Program-made: the position numbers and the translations under genes
Notes under the pieces: generated by a model
Databases searched by the model: none
Told to the model about the DNA's origin: nothing
What the model saw: only the letters and a program-made list of their open reading frames with translations
Shown: piece by piece, positions 27,405 through 35,071 of the stretch
How positions within the stretch are numbered: position 1 is the stretch's first letter
How the letters are laid out: each line of letters begins with the position of its first letter
DNA from: an uncultured Chitinophagaceae bacterium
Lineage (GTDB): Bacteria > Bacteroidota > Bacteroidia > Chitinophagales > Chitinophagaceae
DNA length: 46,307 nucleotides
Reading direction: 5' to 3'
NCBI GenBank assembly: GCA_938017685.1
Contig: CALIIL010000005.1
Span: forward strand, 1-46,307

Positions 27405-27847
27405 AATGTCCTTTATATCATATTGTTAGATTGACCGTCATTTTATTTTGGAAGCAATTTGGACTTATCCCAATTTCCACTTCTATTATATTAGTAAATT
27501 TTTTTTCTTGAATCAATCTATTACTACTATTACAAGGGTGTATATGTGTATAAACGTATTTATCCTTCAGAACTAACAAAAATTAATATGTAATTACTAC
27601 ATAATACACATCTAATTGATCTTTATTCAGAATATAGAATGTAATCCATTAAAGGATTTCGATACCTATATTAACAATTATTGGATATTGTGTATTACTC
27701 AATCATTTACCCATAGGAAAAGAATAAAGCAGGTATAATTTTTGGGAAAAGCGATCAATTTGTGAGCAAGTCAGAAATGCTTCGAAGTTGTTCTTTTTTG
27801 TTCAGAAATAATACACAGGATATAAACAGAAGGAAATGGAAAAATAA
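27405..27847. other. Gene-free divergent intergenic region
   Basis: About 440 bp of very AT-rich sequence lies between the divergent DUF6029 and PpiD-like genes. I find no convincing ORF, RNA gene, strong hairpin or repeat in it. Its length suggests regulatory content that I cannot name. Confidence 0.5.
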
Positions 27848-27878
27848 TTGCTCATACTATAGAAAATCCCTATTTTTG
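27848..27878 (+). promoter_or_regulatory. Predicted promoter of the PpiD-like gene
   Basis: TTG at 27848-27850 and TATTTTTG at 27871-27878 are separated by 20 bp, close to the Bacteroidota consensus spacing. The ATG at 27901 follows 22 bp later. Confidence 0.52.
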
Positions 27879-27900
27879 TGGACTTAAATTTGTGTATAAT

Positions 27901-30003
27901 ATGTCAATAATTCAAACACTACGTGGTAAAGGAAGTACAGTTGTAACTGTCTTATTAATAATAGCCTTAGTAGCCTTCTTATTAATGGATTCAGTTTCTA
28001 GTAAAATATCTACTATGTTTAATGATGATCCAACACTTACGGGTGAGGTAAATGGTCAACGAATAGAAAGCCAAGAGTACCAACAAAGATTACAAGACTT
28101 AGAAGAATATACTAAAAACTCATCAGGTAAGACTAGTCTTACAGACCAAGAAAGAGAAGGATTACAATCTCAAGTGTGGAACCAATTAGTAAATGAGCAA
28201 TTATTGAAAGAAGAAATGGATGCATTAGGTATTGAAGTTGGAGATAAAGAATTCCAAGACCTTATGACTAGTCCAATATTTGCAGCACAAGAAATCAGAC
28301 AAAATTTTACAGACCCAGCTACAGGATTATTTAACCCACAAAGAGTTATTGAAACAGAAACTTCAATGGCGCAAAGCAAAGATCTAAAACAAAAAGAACA
28401 ATGGAGAAAGTTTAAAGATGGTTTAGCAAAAAATAGACAAGTAAGCAAATACTCTGCAATGATTCGCAACGGTATATATACACCAACTTTTATTTTAGAT
28501 GATTTAGCCGCGCAAAAAAATAAGATGTCCAACATATCTTATGTAATGGTTCCTTATTCAAGTGCTGATGGCACTTTAAAAGTGACAGATGAAGAAATTA
28601 AATCTTTCATGAGTAAAAGAGCAGAAGTATATACCAATGAAAATGATGCACTTAGTTTTGAATACATAAGTGTTCCTATTATTCCTTCACCAGCAGACTC
28701 GGCTGAGAGTTTAGGATTTTTAAATACTGTTCAAGAAGGATTTGCAGCGGCAGAAAATCCAATAGAATATGCAAGAGATAATTCTGAAGAGCTAGTAGAT
28801 GAAGACTATTATAATATAAGCACATTAAAGAATGCCAACGCTGCAGCTTTAGTTGCTGCTCCAGTAGGAACTATTGTAGGGCCATATTATGATAATCAAG
28901 CTTATAAATTAAGTAAGATAGTTGCTAAAAAACAAATGCCAGATAGTGCTAGAATTTCAAGAATTTTTGTTGGAATAAGTGACCAAAGAAATGAAACACA
29001 AGCTGAAGCATTAATTGATAGTATTAGACAACAATTAAGCGCGGGAGTTAGTTTTGCTCAACTTGCAGCTACACGATCTGATGATCAGAACACAGCACAA
29101 AAAGGTGGTGACCTTGGATACATTGTTCCAGGCATGATTGAGAAAGAAGCCAATGAAGTAGTATTTGGCGGCAAGACCGGAGATATTAAAAAGGTAAAAA
29201 CAAGAGCTGGTTTTCAGTTAATAAAAATTACTGACCAGAAAAACTACCAAGCCAATGTGAAGTTGGCAACGATAGCCAAGTCTATGACAGCAAGCGAGAA
29301 GACAACACAACTGGCTATTCAAAAAGCACAGAAATTTAAAGACGCAGCCAAAGATGAAGCAAGCTTTAAAGATCAAGCCAAGAAAATGGGAATGGATAAG
29401 CGCATTGCTCAAAAAATTACAAAAAGTCAAATGAATATTCAAGGCTTAGGTAGTGTTAAAGAGTTAGTACGTTGGGCATATAGTGCAGAGGTTGGAGATA
29501 TTTCTAACGCGCTAACCTTCGAAGACAAATGTATTGTAGCACGTGTTACTTCAAAATTAAAGAAAGGAGAAATGGGTGATATAAATGTATTCAGAACAGA
29601 AATAGAAAGCCAAATACTAAAGAAGAAAAAAGCAGAGCAAATTGCTGCTAAAGGAAAAGGAAAGAACAATCTTGCTGCCATTGCACAATTATTTGGAACA
29701 GAAGTTAAGACTGCGGATTCTGTCTCAATGTCTATGTTGGCTCCTGGCGTAATGGGTTACGAGCCTAAGGTGGCTGCTGCAGCTTCTAATAAAAATTTAG
29801 TAAATAAAGTAAGTCCTGGTATTGCTGGTGAGCAAGGTGTATACTTTATTAATGTAAAAAATATTATAGACAATACTAAAACAGCACAACGTGTTCCTCA
29901 GATAGAAAGAATGCAAGCACAAATGCAATACATGAATGGTATAGATCAACTTATCCCAGTTGTATTACGCAAGCGTGCAGATATTACTGATAACCGTCGA
30001 TAA
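27901..30003 (+). CDS. PpiD/SurA-like peptidyl-prolyl isomerase, membrane-anchored
   Basis: The ATG at 27901 gives 700 residues. A short cytoplasmic start (MSIIQTLRGKG) and one membrane helix (about 14-32) anchor a large periplasmic part. That part opens with a SurA-N-like chaperone region (GEVNGQRIESQEYQQRLQD to VWNQLVNEQLLKEEMDALGI) and contains a parvulin (PpiC) domain at about 350-445, with ARISRIFVGI, FAQLAATRSDDQ and GGDLGYIVPGMIE. The plan is that of PpiD, a foldase at the periplasmic exit of the Sec translocon that helps outer-membrane proteins fold. It is preceded by a good TAnnTTTG promoter and followed by a strong terminator, so it is probably monocistronic. Confidence 0.93.
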   Translation: MSIIQTLRGKGSTVVTVLLIIALVAFLLMDSVSSKISTMFNDDPTLTGEVNGQRIESQEYQQRLQDLEEYTKNSSGKTSLTDQEREGLQSQVWNQLVNEQLLKEEMDALGIEVGDKEFQDLMTSPIFAAQEIRQNFTDPATGLFNPQRVIETETSMAQSKDLKQKEQWRKFKDGLAKNRQVSKYSAMIRNGIYTPTFILDDLAAQKNKMSNISYVMVPYSSADGTLKVTDEEIKSFMSKRAEVYTNENDALSFEYISVPIIPSPADSAESLGFLNTVQEGFAAAENPIEYARDNSEELVDEDYYNISTLKNANAAALVAAPVGTIVGPYYDNQAYKLSKIVAKKQMPDSARISRIFVGISDQRNETQAEALIDSIRQQLSAGVSFAQLAATRSDDQNTAQKGGDLGYIVPGMIEKEANEVVFGGKTGDIKKVKTRAGFQLIKITDQKNYQANVKLATIAKSMTASEKTTQLAIQKAQKFKDAAKDEASFKDQAKKMGMDKRIAQKITKSQMNIQGLGSVKELVRWAYSAEVGDISNALTFEDKCIVARVTSKLKKGEMGDINVFRTEIESQILKKKKAEQIAAKGKGKNNLAAIAQLFGTEVKTADSVSMSMLAPGVMGYEPKVAAAASNKNLVNKVSPGIAGEQGVYFINVKNIIDNTKTAQRVPQIERMQAQMQYMNGIDQLIPVVLRKRADITDNRR

Positions 30004-30022
30004 TTTTTTCAATAAATAAAAA

Positions 30023-30057
30023 CAAAAAGAGCGACTAACTAGTCGCTCTTTTTTTGT
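30023..30057. terminator. Bidirectional rho-independent terminator
   Basis: The stem AGAGCGACT (30028-30036) / AGTCGCTCT (30041-30049) has an A-run to the left and a T-run to the right. It serves both the PpiD-like gene and the converging NTF2-like gene. Confidence 0.92.
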
Positions 30058-30074
30058 GTGTGATTATGTCAATA

Positions 30075-30440
30075 TTATTTCTGAGGAGTATAGAAAAATT
30101 GCTCCATTACAATTTTGCCATCACGTACTTCGTATAAACTCATCTCTTCAAAGTTTACTCGATTGCCATCTTGGAAAGTTATATCCATGGCTTGTCTTGC
30201 TGTAAAAAAGTTTTCGGCAACGATTGGTTCTCCAACTTCGGCACTGTGTACTTCTTTTAAGTTGTCATTCCATTTTTTTCCTTTTGCGGCCATTTCTTCT
30301 AAGCCTTCCGCTCGTTCTACCATTGCACCTTTGGGTTCTATACTTACACATTGAGGTGAGTACAACTCTTCGTAACATGTTTTAAATTCTCCTTGGCGGC
30401 ATAATTCTGCCCATCGTTGGGCTACTTCTTGTGTATTCAT
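30075..30440 (-). CDS. SnoaL/NTF2-like fold protein
   Basis: This 121-residue single-domain protein has the NTF2-like order. An N-terminal helix (VAQRWAELCRQGEFKTCYEELY) is followed by the strand PQCVSIEP, a helix with EGLEEMAAKGKKW, then long strands ending in FEEMSLYEVRDGKIVMEQFF. The fold serves as a small-molecule binding or isomerase scaffold, and family members of this size often have no known substrate. There is no signal peptide, so it is cytoplasmic. It stands alone between a terminator and a divergent peptidase gene. Confidence 0.8.
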   Translation of the reverse strand: MNTQEVAQRWAELCRQGEFKTCYEELYSPQCVSIEPKGAMVERAEGLEEMAAKGKKWNDNLKEVHSAEVGEPIVAENFFTARQAMDITFQDGNRVNFEEMSLYEVRDGKIVMEQFFYTPQK

Positions 30441-30549
30441 AATATAATTACTTTAGTTTGTTTTGCTCAAGATACAATAATTACTACATAAGGAGTTTAT
30501 GCAAAGCATAAGAAATTATTAAAACAAAATGAAGTACACCTTCATGGTG

Positions 30550-30557
30550 TATTTTTG
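30550..30557 (+). promoter_or_regulatory. Possible -7 box of the M28 peptidase gene
   Basis: TATTTTTG fits TAnnTTTG but ends only 4 bp before the preferred ATG at 30562 and has no clear -33 partner. If it is real, the mRNA is leaderless. If translation starts at 30529 instead, the match is coincidental coding sequence. Confidence 0.28.
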
Positions 30558-30561
30558 TAAG

Positions 30562-31536
30562 ATGCAAAGAATTAGTTTTTTCATTTTTATAGCTATAGGT
30601 TTTATCTGTTGTTTTACTTCTTGTGAGAATGAACCTTCTAATGATATTAATGCTCCTGCTGCTTTTAAAAAGGCACCAACTTTTAACGAGGATAACGCTT
30701 TTGCGTTAATTGAAAAACAATTAAGTTTTGGGCCGCGTGTGCCGGGAACGAATGCGCAAGAACAATGTGCTCAATTTATTATAGACGAAATTGGTAAATC
30801 TGTTGATACTGTTTTTGTTCAACGAACTACGGTCACGCAACCTATTTCTAATAATACTTATAAATGTATAAATATTGTTGGGTCTTATAATCCCAACGCG
30901 CTTTATCGTGTATTAATATTGGCACATTGGGATTCGCGCCCTTGGGCAGATAAAGATGATGAACGACAAGACGAAGCAATATTAGCGGCTGATGATGGTG
31001 CAAGTGGTGTGGCTGTAATGTTAGAAATGGCCAATGCGATAAAGAATGGTGGCGTGGAATTAAAAGATGTTGGTGTAGATTTTTTGTTTGTAGATGTCGA
31101 AGATGCGGGTAAGACAGAATGGACCGCACTAAGTTATAGTTTGGGTACACAGCATTGGGTTAAGCATTTGCACATGCCTAATTATAAGGCCAACTACGGT
31201 ATATGTTTGGATATGGTAGGTGCTGTTGGCGCGCGTTTTCCGTTGGAGGCTATATCACAACAATATGCTGGTGATGTGCAGCGTAAGGTTTGGGATATTG
31301 CTAATCGATTGGGCTACTCGAACTATTTTGTTTATGATCAAGCTGGCGCTATTACAGATGATCATGCGGTAGTAAATGCAGAAACGGGTATACCTACTAT
31401 TGATATTATAAACTTACAAGCTAATAATGATTTTGGTAGTTACCATCATACGCATGATGATGATATTGATATTATAAACAAAAATACATTGAAGGCTGTT
31501 GGACAATCTGTGCTACAAGTTTTGTATCAAGAATAA
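30562..31536 (+). CDS. M28 family zinc peptidase / glutaminyl cyclase-like lipoprotein
   Basis: The ATG at 30562 gives 324 residues with a lipoprotein leader (MQRISFFIFIAIGFICCFTSC). The mature enzyme has the M28 di-zinc layout: LAHWDSRPWADKDD with the first ligand His and a catalytic Asp, AADDGASGVAVMLEMAN with a bridging Asp, FVDVEDAG with acidic ligands, and HHTHDDDID near the C-terminus. The HWDSRP and SYSLGTQHW style is seen in glutaminyl-peptide cyclotransferases (QC) as well as aminopeptidases, so either N-terminal pyroglutamate formation or aminopeptidase activity is possible. It would act in the periplasm or at the cell surface. An ATG at 30529 is an alternative start. Confidence 0.88.
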   Translation: MQRISFFIFIAIGFICCFTSCENEPSNDINAPAAFKKAPTFNEDNAFALIEKQLSFGPRVPGTNAQEQCAQFIIDEIGKSVDTVFVQRTTVTQPISNNTYKCINIVGSYNPNALYRVLILAHWDSRPWADKDDERQDEAILAADDGASGVAVMLEMANAIKNGGVELKDVGVDFLFVDVEDAGKTEWTALSYSLGTQHWVKHLHMPNYKANYGICLDMVGAVGARFPLEAISQQYAGDVQRKVWDIANRLGYSNYFVYDQAGAITDDHAVVNAETGIPTIDIINLQANNDFGSYHHTHDDDIDIINKNTLKAVGQSVLQVLYQE

Positions 31537-31539
31537 AAA

Positions 31540-31561
31540 AAGCTCAACCGAAGTTGAACTT
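31540..31561 (-). terminator. Terminator after the small lipoprotein gene
   Basis: An imperfect 9-bp stem AAGCTCAAC (31540-31548) / GTTGAACTT (31553-31561) has one mismatch. Read leftward it is followed by seven T. It lies 25 bp past the stop of the leftward gene and just after the stop of the converging peptidase gene. Confidence 0.7.
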
Positions 31562-31586
31562 ATAATATTATTTACGAACGATAAAT

Positions 31587-31994
31587 TTATTTTGAAACAT
31601 TATTTACCGTTAGATTAATCGTGTAATAGTAAAGCGTCTTTTGTTCGCGCTTATCACTTCCGCATCTTGTATTGTTTACATCTGCTGTTCCGCAAAATCC
31701 TGTGCTATTTATAGTCGATAGTTTTATTACTTCGCTTCCAACAAATCCTTCCGTAGGGGTGTAACTATAAATATTATTTTCTGTATCAATAATACTTATT
31801 TCTGCATTCAAGGCATCTTCAGTAATTACAAATTCATTATTTGGTAGATGGAAAGTATAAGAAGCATTATTATTTATCTGTGCTTCATATGTTTCATTTA
31901 CCGTTAGTATGTCATTGGTCGTCCTAACTTTTTGGCAAGAGGTTATTGTAAATGCTAAAACTGCTATCGCTAGGATAGAAAATATATTTTTCAT
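31587..31994 (-). CDS. Small lipoprotein of unknown function
   Basis: Starting at ATG 31992-31994 this is a 135-residue lipoprotein with a leader ending in ITSC (lipid Cys near residue 20). The mature domain is beta-rich, with alternating strands such as YTFHLPNNEFVITEDAL and IYSYTPTEGFVGSEVIKL. It resembles a single Ig-like/cadherin-type module of the kind that repeats in larger surface proteins. Two cysteines (FCGTADVNNTRCGSD) could form a disulfide. No function can be assigned. It is probably monocistronic, with its own terminator. Confidence 0.68.
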   Translation of the reverse strand: MKNIFSILAIAVLAFTITSCQKVRTTNDILTVNETYEAQINNNASYTFHLPNNEFVITEDALNAEISIIDTENNIYSYTPTEGFVGSEVIKLSTINSTGFCGTADVNNTRCGSDKREQKTLYYYTINLTVNNVSK

Positions 31995-32088
31995 ATTAAT
32001 CACGTTTTGTTTCTCTATGAAGATAACGAGATGAATGCTGCATTATTGTTAAAGCTGCTAAGATTACATTAAAAGGAGAAAGTGATAT

Positions 32089-33066
32089 TTACATACCCAC
32101 CCATTTGAACTCATACTGTTTCTCTGGTACTACTATTCTTTGTGATATGCGCTCAAGCCTTGCCGGTAGTGCCATCAGGTAGTCTCTACCCTTTTCGGCT
32201 GCATCGGTTAGTCCAGTTATTTTATCAATATTCCAATCGTTTAATAAAGATTGCATGATATCAATATAATCTTGTGATGTGTACACCATTTTTCGTTGTG
32301 CTGCGTCTGAGAAGTGTTTGAATAAATCGCCAATAACACCACCTGTCTCTTTAATGAAATGAGCTGGCATAACTATTTTCTTACGCATCATATCTTCAAA
32401 GGCAAGCATCATTTCACTCGGATCTAATTCTAATATAAGTCTAACGAACTCTTTGTATGCACGTGCATGTCTTGCTTCATCTGCAGCGATTATACCACAC
32501 ATTTTTGCCAGTTTTGTATTACCGGTTTTCTTTACCAGACTAGCTACTCTTCTGTGCGATACATTGGTTGCTATTTCTTGAAAGGAGGTGTAAATAAAGT
32601 TTTTATATGGATCGTGTCCTGTTCCTATATCAAAGCCATCTTTTATTAAGTGTTGTGTGGATACTTCCATCTCGCGCATGTTTACACGACCACTGAGATA
32701 TAAATATTTATTGAGTAAGTCACCATGACGGTTTTCTTCTGCGGTCCAAGCTCTAACCCATTGGCTCCAACCATTATTCCCTTCTTGATCCACACCTTCT
32801 ACACTCATAAGCCAAGCCTCGTATGTTGGTAATGCTTCTTCCGTTATTGTATCACCGATTAATACGGCAAATAAATCATAGTCCATTTCTTTGGCTAAGG
32901 CTTGTAATTCTTCGACCTCATCAAAAAAACTGTCGCTACTAGAATCGGGAAGCAAGTCGGATGGTTGCCAATTTTCTTCTACCGGTATTAAGTATTTTTC
33001 TAACAAATCACCCATTGACTTCTCAATGGTTTGCATTACTTCCAGTCTAATATTAGTTAGTTTCAT
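32089..33066 (-). CDS. Acyl-ACP desaturase (soluble, di-iron)
   Basis: This 325-residue protein belongs to the soluble stearoyl-ACP desaturase family (ferritin-like fold). It carries the two ExxH di-iron motifs, ENRH (E111, H114) and DEARH (E197, H200), plus further acidic ligands expected in helices at about residues 83 and 164 (FQEIATNVSH). The family introduces a cis double bond into acyl-ACP using O2 and reduced ferredoxin, so the product supplies unsaturated fatty acids aerobically. The W-rich segment SQWVRAWTAEENRHGDLL is typical. The gene stands alone, divergent from the RluA-family gene. Confidence 0.95.
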   Translation of the reverse strand: MKLTNIRLEVMQTIEKSMGDLLEKYLIPVEENWQPSDLLPDSSSDSFFDEVEELQALAKEMDYDLFAVLIGDTITEEALPTYEAWLMSVEGVDQEGNNGWSQWVRAWTAEENRHGDLLNKYLYLSGRVNMREMEVSTQHLIKDGFDIGTGHDPYKNFIYTSFQEIATNVSHRRVASLVKKTGNTKLAKMCGIIAADEARHARAYKEFVRLILELDPSEMMLAFEDMMRKKIVMPAHFIKETGGVIGDLFKHFSDAAQRKMVYTSQDYIDIMQSLLNDWNIDKITGLTDAAEKGRDYLMALPARLERISQRIVVPEKQYEFKWVGM

Positions 33067-33158
33067 CTCAGGCCATGAAATTACGAAAGCCTTATTGGAT
33101 TTTCTATTTATTTAGATAAAATAAACAAATGCCCAATTAGTAAGTACTTTTAATCTTT

Positions 33159-33845
33159 ATGTTAGGAGCGGAAGATATATTGTATGAAGACAATCACATT
33201 ATTGCAATTCGAAAGAAGTCGGGTGATATAAGTCAGGGTGATAAAACGGGTGATAAACCCTTAGGAGATTATGTCAAGGATTATATAAAGGTGAAGTATA
33301 ACAAACCTGGTGATGTATTTCTTGGTGTTATTCACCGCTTGGATAGACCTACGAGTGGCTTGATCATTTTTGCTAGAACTTCCAAAGCGTTGACTAGGAT
33401 GACTAAGGCTTTTAAAAACCGTACTATTGAAAAGGTGTATTGGGCTTTAGTACGCGACGCTAATTTACCGGATCAAGGTGCTTGCGAGAGTTATTTGTGG
33501 AAGGATGAGAAGAAGAATAAGAGCTTTGTTGTTGCTGAGAATAAAAGTGGTGCCAAGTTGGCCAAACTCTCATATCAAGTGATTAAGCAGGTTGATAAGT
33601 ATCAATTGGTTGAGTGTAATTTAGAAACGGGTCGTCATCATCAGATTAGAGTGCAACTAGCTGCTCTTAAGGCACCTATTATTGGAGACAATAAGTATGG
33701 TTATACCAGAGCCAATAGAGATAAGTCAATTCACCTACACTGTCGCTCAATGTCGTTCGAACACCCTACTACCAATGAGCAAGTGACGATTATATCGCCA
33801 TTACCCAAAGATGTATTGTGGGATAAGTTTAGCGATGTGCGCTAA
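33159..33845 (+). CDS. RluA family pseudouridine synthase
   Basis: This 228-residue protein contains the RluA catalytic motif HRLDRPTSGLIIFART, with nucleophile Asp62, and the downstream ETGRHHQIRVQLA block that closes the active site; both are diagnostic. There is no S4 domain, so it is a short, catalytic-domain-only form like RluA, TruC or RsuA-independent types. The target uridine (23S rRNA or tRNA) cannot be read from sequence. The start MLGAEDILYEDNHIIAI matches the usual beginning of the domain. The last 17 bp overlap a small ORF on the opposite strand. Confidence 0.93.
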   Translation: MLGAEDILYEDNHIIAIRKKSGDISQGDKTGDKPLGDYVKDYIKVKYNKPGDVFLGVIHRLDRPTSGLIIFARTSKALTRMTKAFKNRTIEKVYWALVRDANLPDQGACESYLWKDEKKNKSFVVAENKSGAKLAKLSYQVIKQVDKYQLVECNLETGRHHQIRVQLAALKAPIIGDNKYGYTRANRDKSIHLHCRSMSFEHPTTNEQVTIISPLPKDVLWDKFSDVR

Positions 33846-33945
33846 TGGCTGTTTTAGCAATTACTACCTTATCTTTTTTCTTTTGTACGCCTAGTACTAG
33901 TAAAAAAATAAGCAATAATGCCAAGTATCGAAGTGCGTATTTCAT
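33829..33945 (-). CDS. Possible small membrane peptide (38 aa)
   Basis: A short frame with an ATG (33943-33945) encodes 38 residues. A basic start (MKYALRYL) is followed by one strongly hydrophobic segment (about 6-20, LALLLIFLLVLGV), a lysine cluster (QKKKDK) and a polar tail. This is the shape of a single-pass small membrane protein, some of which are toxins or regulators. It overlaps the end of the RluA-family gene in antisense by 17 bp. No homologue is recognised, so it could also be chance coding. Confidence 0.3.
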   Translation of the reverse strand: MKYALRYLALLLIFLLVLGVQKKKDKVVIAKTAISAHR

Positions 33946-34067
33946 AATTCGTCTATTAGTAAGACGATGTTTAAGGCAAGAAGTGTGCCAATTGGCTGTC
34001 ATTTTTTTGTAAAAAATGATTTCCTATGCAGTTGGTCTTGATATAGATAAGTAAAATAAACTAGTTT
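33846..34067. other. Intergenic region between RluA-family and HEPN-like genes
   Basis: The region holds most of the 38-residue ORF and, at 34000-34018, an AT-only hairpin (CATTTTTT / AAAAAATG, 3-bp loop). The hairpin could weakly terminate the leftward HEPN-like gene. Nothing else is recognised. Confidence 0.4.
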
Positions 34068-34691
34068 TTAAGAGAAATACGCTTTCTGAATTATTAAAAG
34101 TATTATGCCTACAATTACACCACCTACAAGGAAATCGTAAATTCTACTTTTAATTGTTCTCTTCTTTTCTGCCTTTTCTTTTTCTACCAATCCTTCTTGA
34201 TAGTTAAGTATACCAACTGTATGTTTTTGAAAATTGTCAATACCATCAGATAGTTTTGTTGATATAGTTTCGTATTTACCGAAACTTTGTTCTTCTTCAG
34301 TGATAATTGGTTTTTCCGAACGCGTTAGGGCCAATCCTTCTTGGCATTCCTTAATAAGTGGAAGTAACGTGGTGAAATATTCCGGATATATCTCTTTAAT
34401 TGCAAAAATATTTAGCTCCTTTTTTAAGTCGTTAAACTGATCAAGCTTATACATAATGACTATCTCATATACATCGTTACCTGCTCTATAAAGGTGTGCT
34501 TTAGCTTCAATAAATTCGTGATCTTTATGAACACCATCACGCTCAGAAACTAGACGCATTATGTGATCCAGGCAATTTCTTAATTCGTTTATTGGCCCTA
34601 GTGGTATTTTAAATTCTCCTTCATATTCGGAAAAAAGTATAACCGCCTTTACTTTTTCGTATACAGGGACTAAATCCTTTAAATCACACAT
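34068..34691 (-). CDS. Uncharacterised tail-anchored helical protein, HEPN-like
   Basis: This 207-residue protein is mainly helical, with no signal peptide and a single hydrophobic segment at the C-terminus (about 187-203, FLVGGVIVGIILLIIQKAY). It looks anchored to the inner membrane with the bulk in the cytoplasm. INELRNCLDHIMRL (34-47) contains R38-N-x3-H43, which fits the Rx4-6H active-site pattern of HEPN ribonucleases; ERDGVHKDHEF follows. A basic stretch precedes the anchor (EKKRTIKSR). The family is not recognised and the HEPN call is inference from one motif. It is preceded by a small co-directional gene 23 bp upstream, an arrangement seen in toxin-antitoxin and defence pairs. Confidence 0.55.
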   Translation of the reverse strand: MCDLKDLVPVYEKVKAVILFSEYEGEFKIPLGPINELRNCLDHIMRLVSERDGVHKDHEFIEAKAHLYRAGNDVYEIVIMYKLDQFNDLKKELNIFAIKEIYPEYFTTLLPLIKECQEGLALTRSEKPIITEEEQSFGKYETISTKLSDGIDNFQKHTVGILNYQEGLVEKEKAEKKRTIKSRIYDFLVGGVIVGIILLIIQKAYFS

Positions 34692-34714
34692 TTATTAAAC
34701 CTTATTATAAGTTA

Positions 34715-34924
34715 TTATTTGCTAAAATCTATCGAGATGACTTTATTTTTTAAGGCTTGTATTTCCGACGGAGTTAATACTCTTTTTAACATTAATCTTA
34801 TGCTTCCTCTTACTTTTTGGAAGTTAATATTTTCAAGGTTAATAGAACTATCTAGTTTTTTGTATTCAGACAGAAGAACATCACTCAAGCGAACTTCTTC
34901 GCTTTTATTAAGTTTATTTTTCAT
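34715..34924 (-). CDS. Small helical protein, possible partner of the HEPN-like protein
   Basis: This 69-residue, highly charged, predicted all-helical protein includes the segments EEVRLSDVLLSEYKKLDSS and VRGSIRLMLKRVLTPSEIQA. I recognise no DNA-binding motif with confidence. It has a near-consensus promoter (34965-34994) with a leader of roughly 35 nt and lies 23 bp upstream of the membrane-anchored gene, so the two form an operon with the small gene first. That order and size would suit an antitoxin or regulator, but this is conjecture. Confidence 0.55.
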   Translation of the reverse strand: MKNKLNKSEEVRLSDVLLSEYKKLDSSINLENINFQKVRGSIRLMLKRVLTPSEIQALKNKVISIDFSK

Positions 34925-34964
34925 GATAATTACATTTTTGTTGTTACTATACCGTTTCAGGGCG

Positions 34965-34994
34965 CAAATGTAGTACTTTATTTGTTGAAAACAA
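34965..34994 (-). promoter_or_regulatory. Near-consensus Bacteroidota promoter for the small-gene pair
   Basis: On the minus strand TTG (34994-34992), a 19-bp spacer and TACATTTG (34972-34965) match the -33/-7 consensus and spacing exactly. It is the best promoter match in the window and drives the 69-residue and HEPN-like genes. Confidence 0.65.
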
Positions 34995-35071
34995 TACCTA
35001 ACAATTTGTTGTGTTCATTATTAACAGCATATAAAGAGTTTGGTTTATGTGGAAAAGTTCCCATTTAATTG

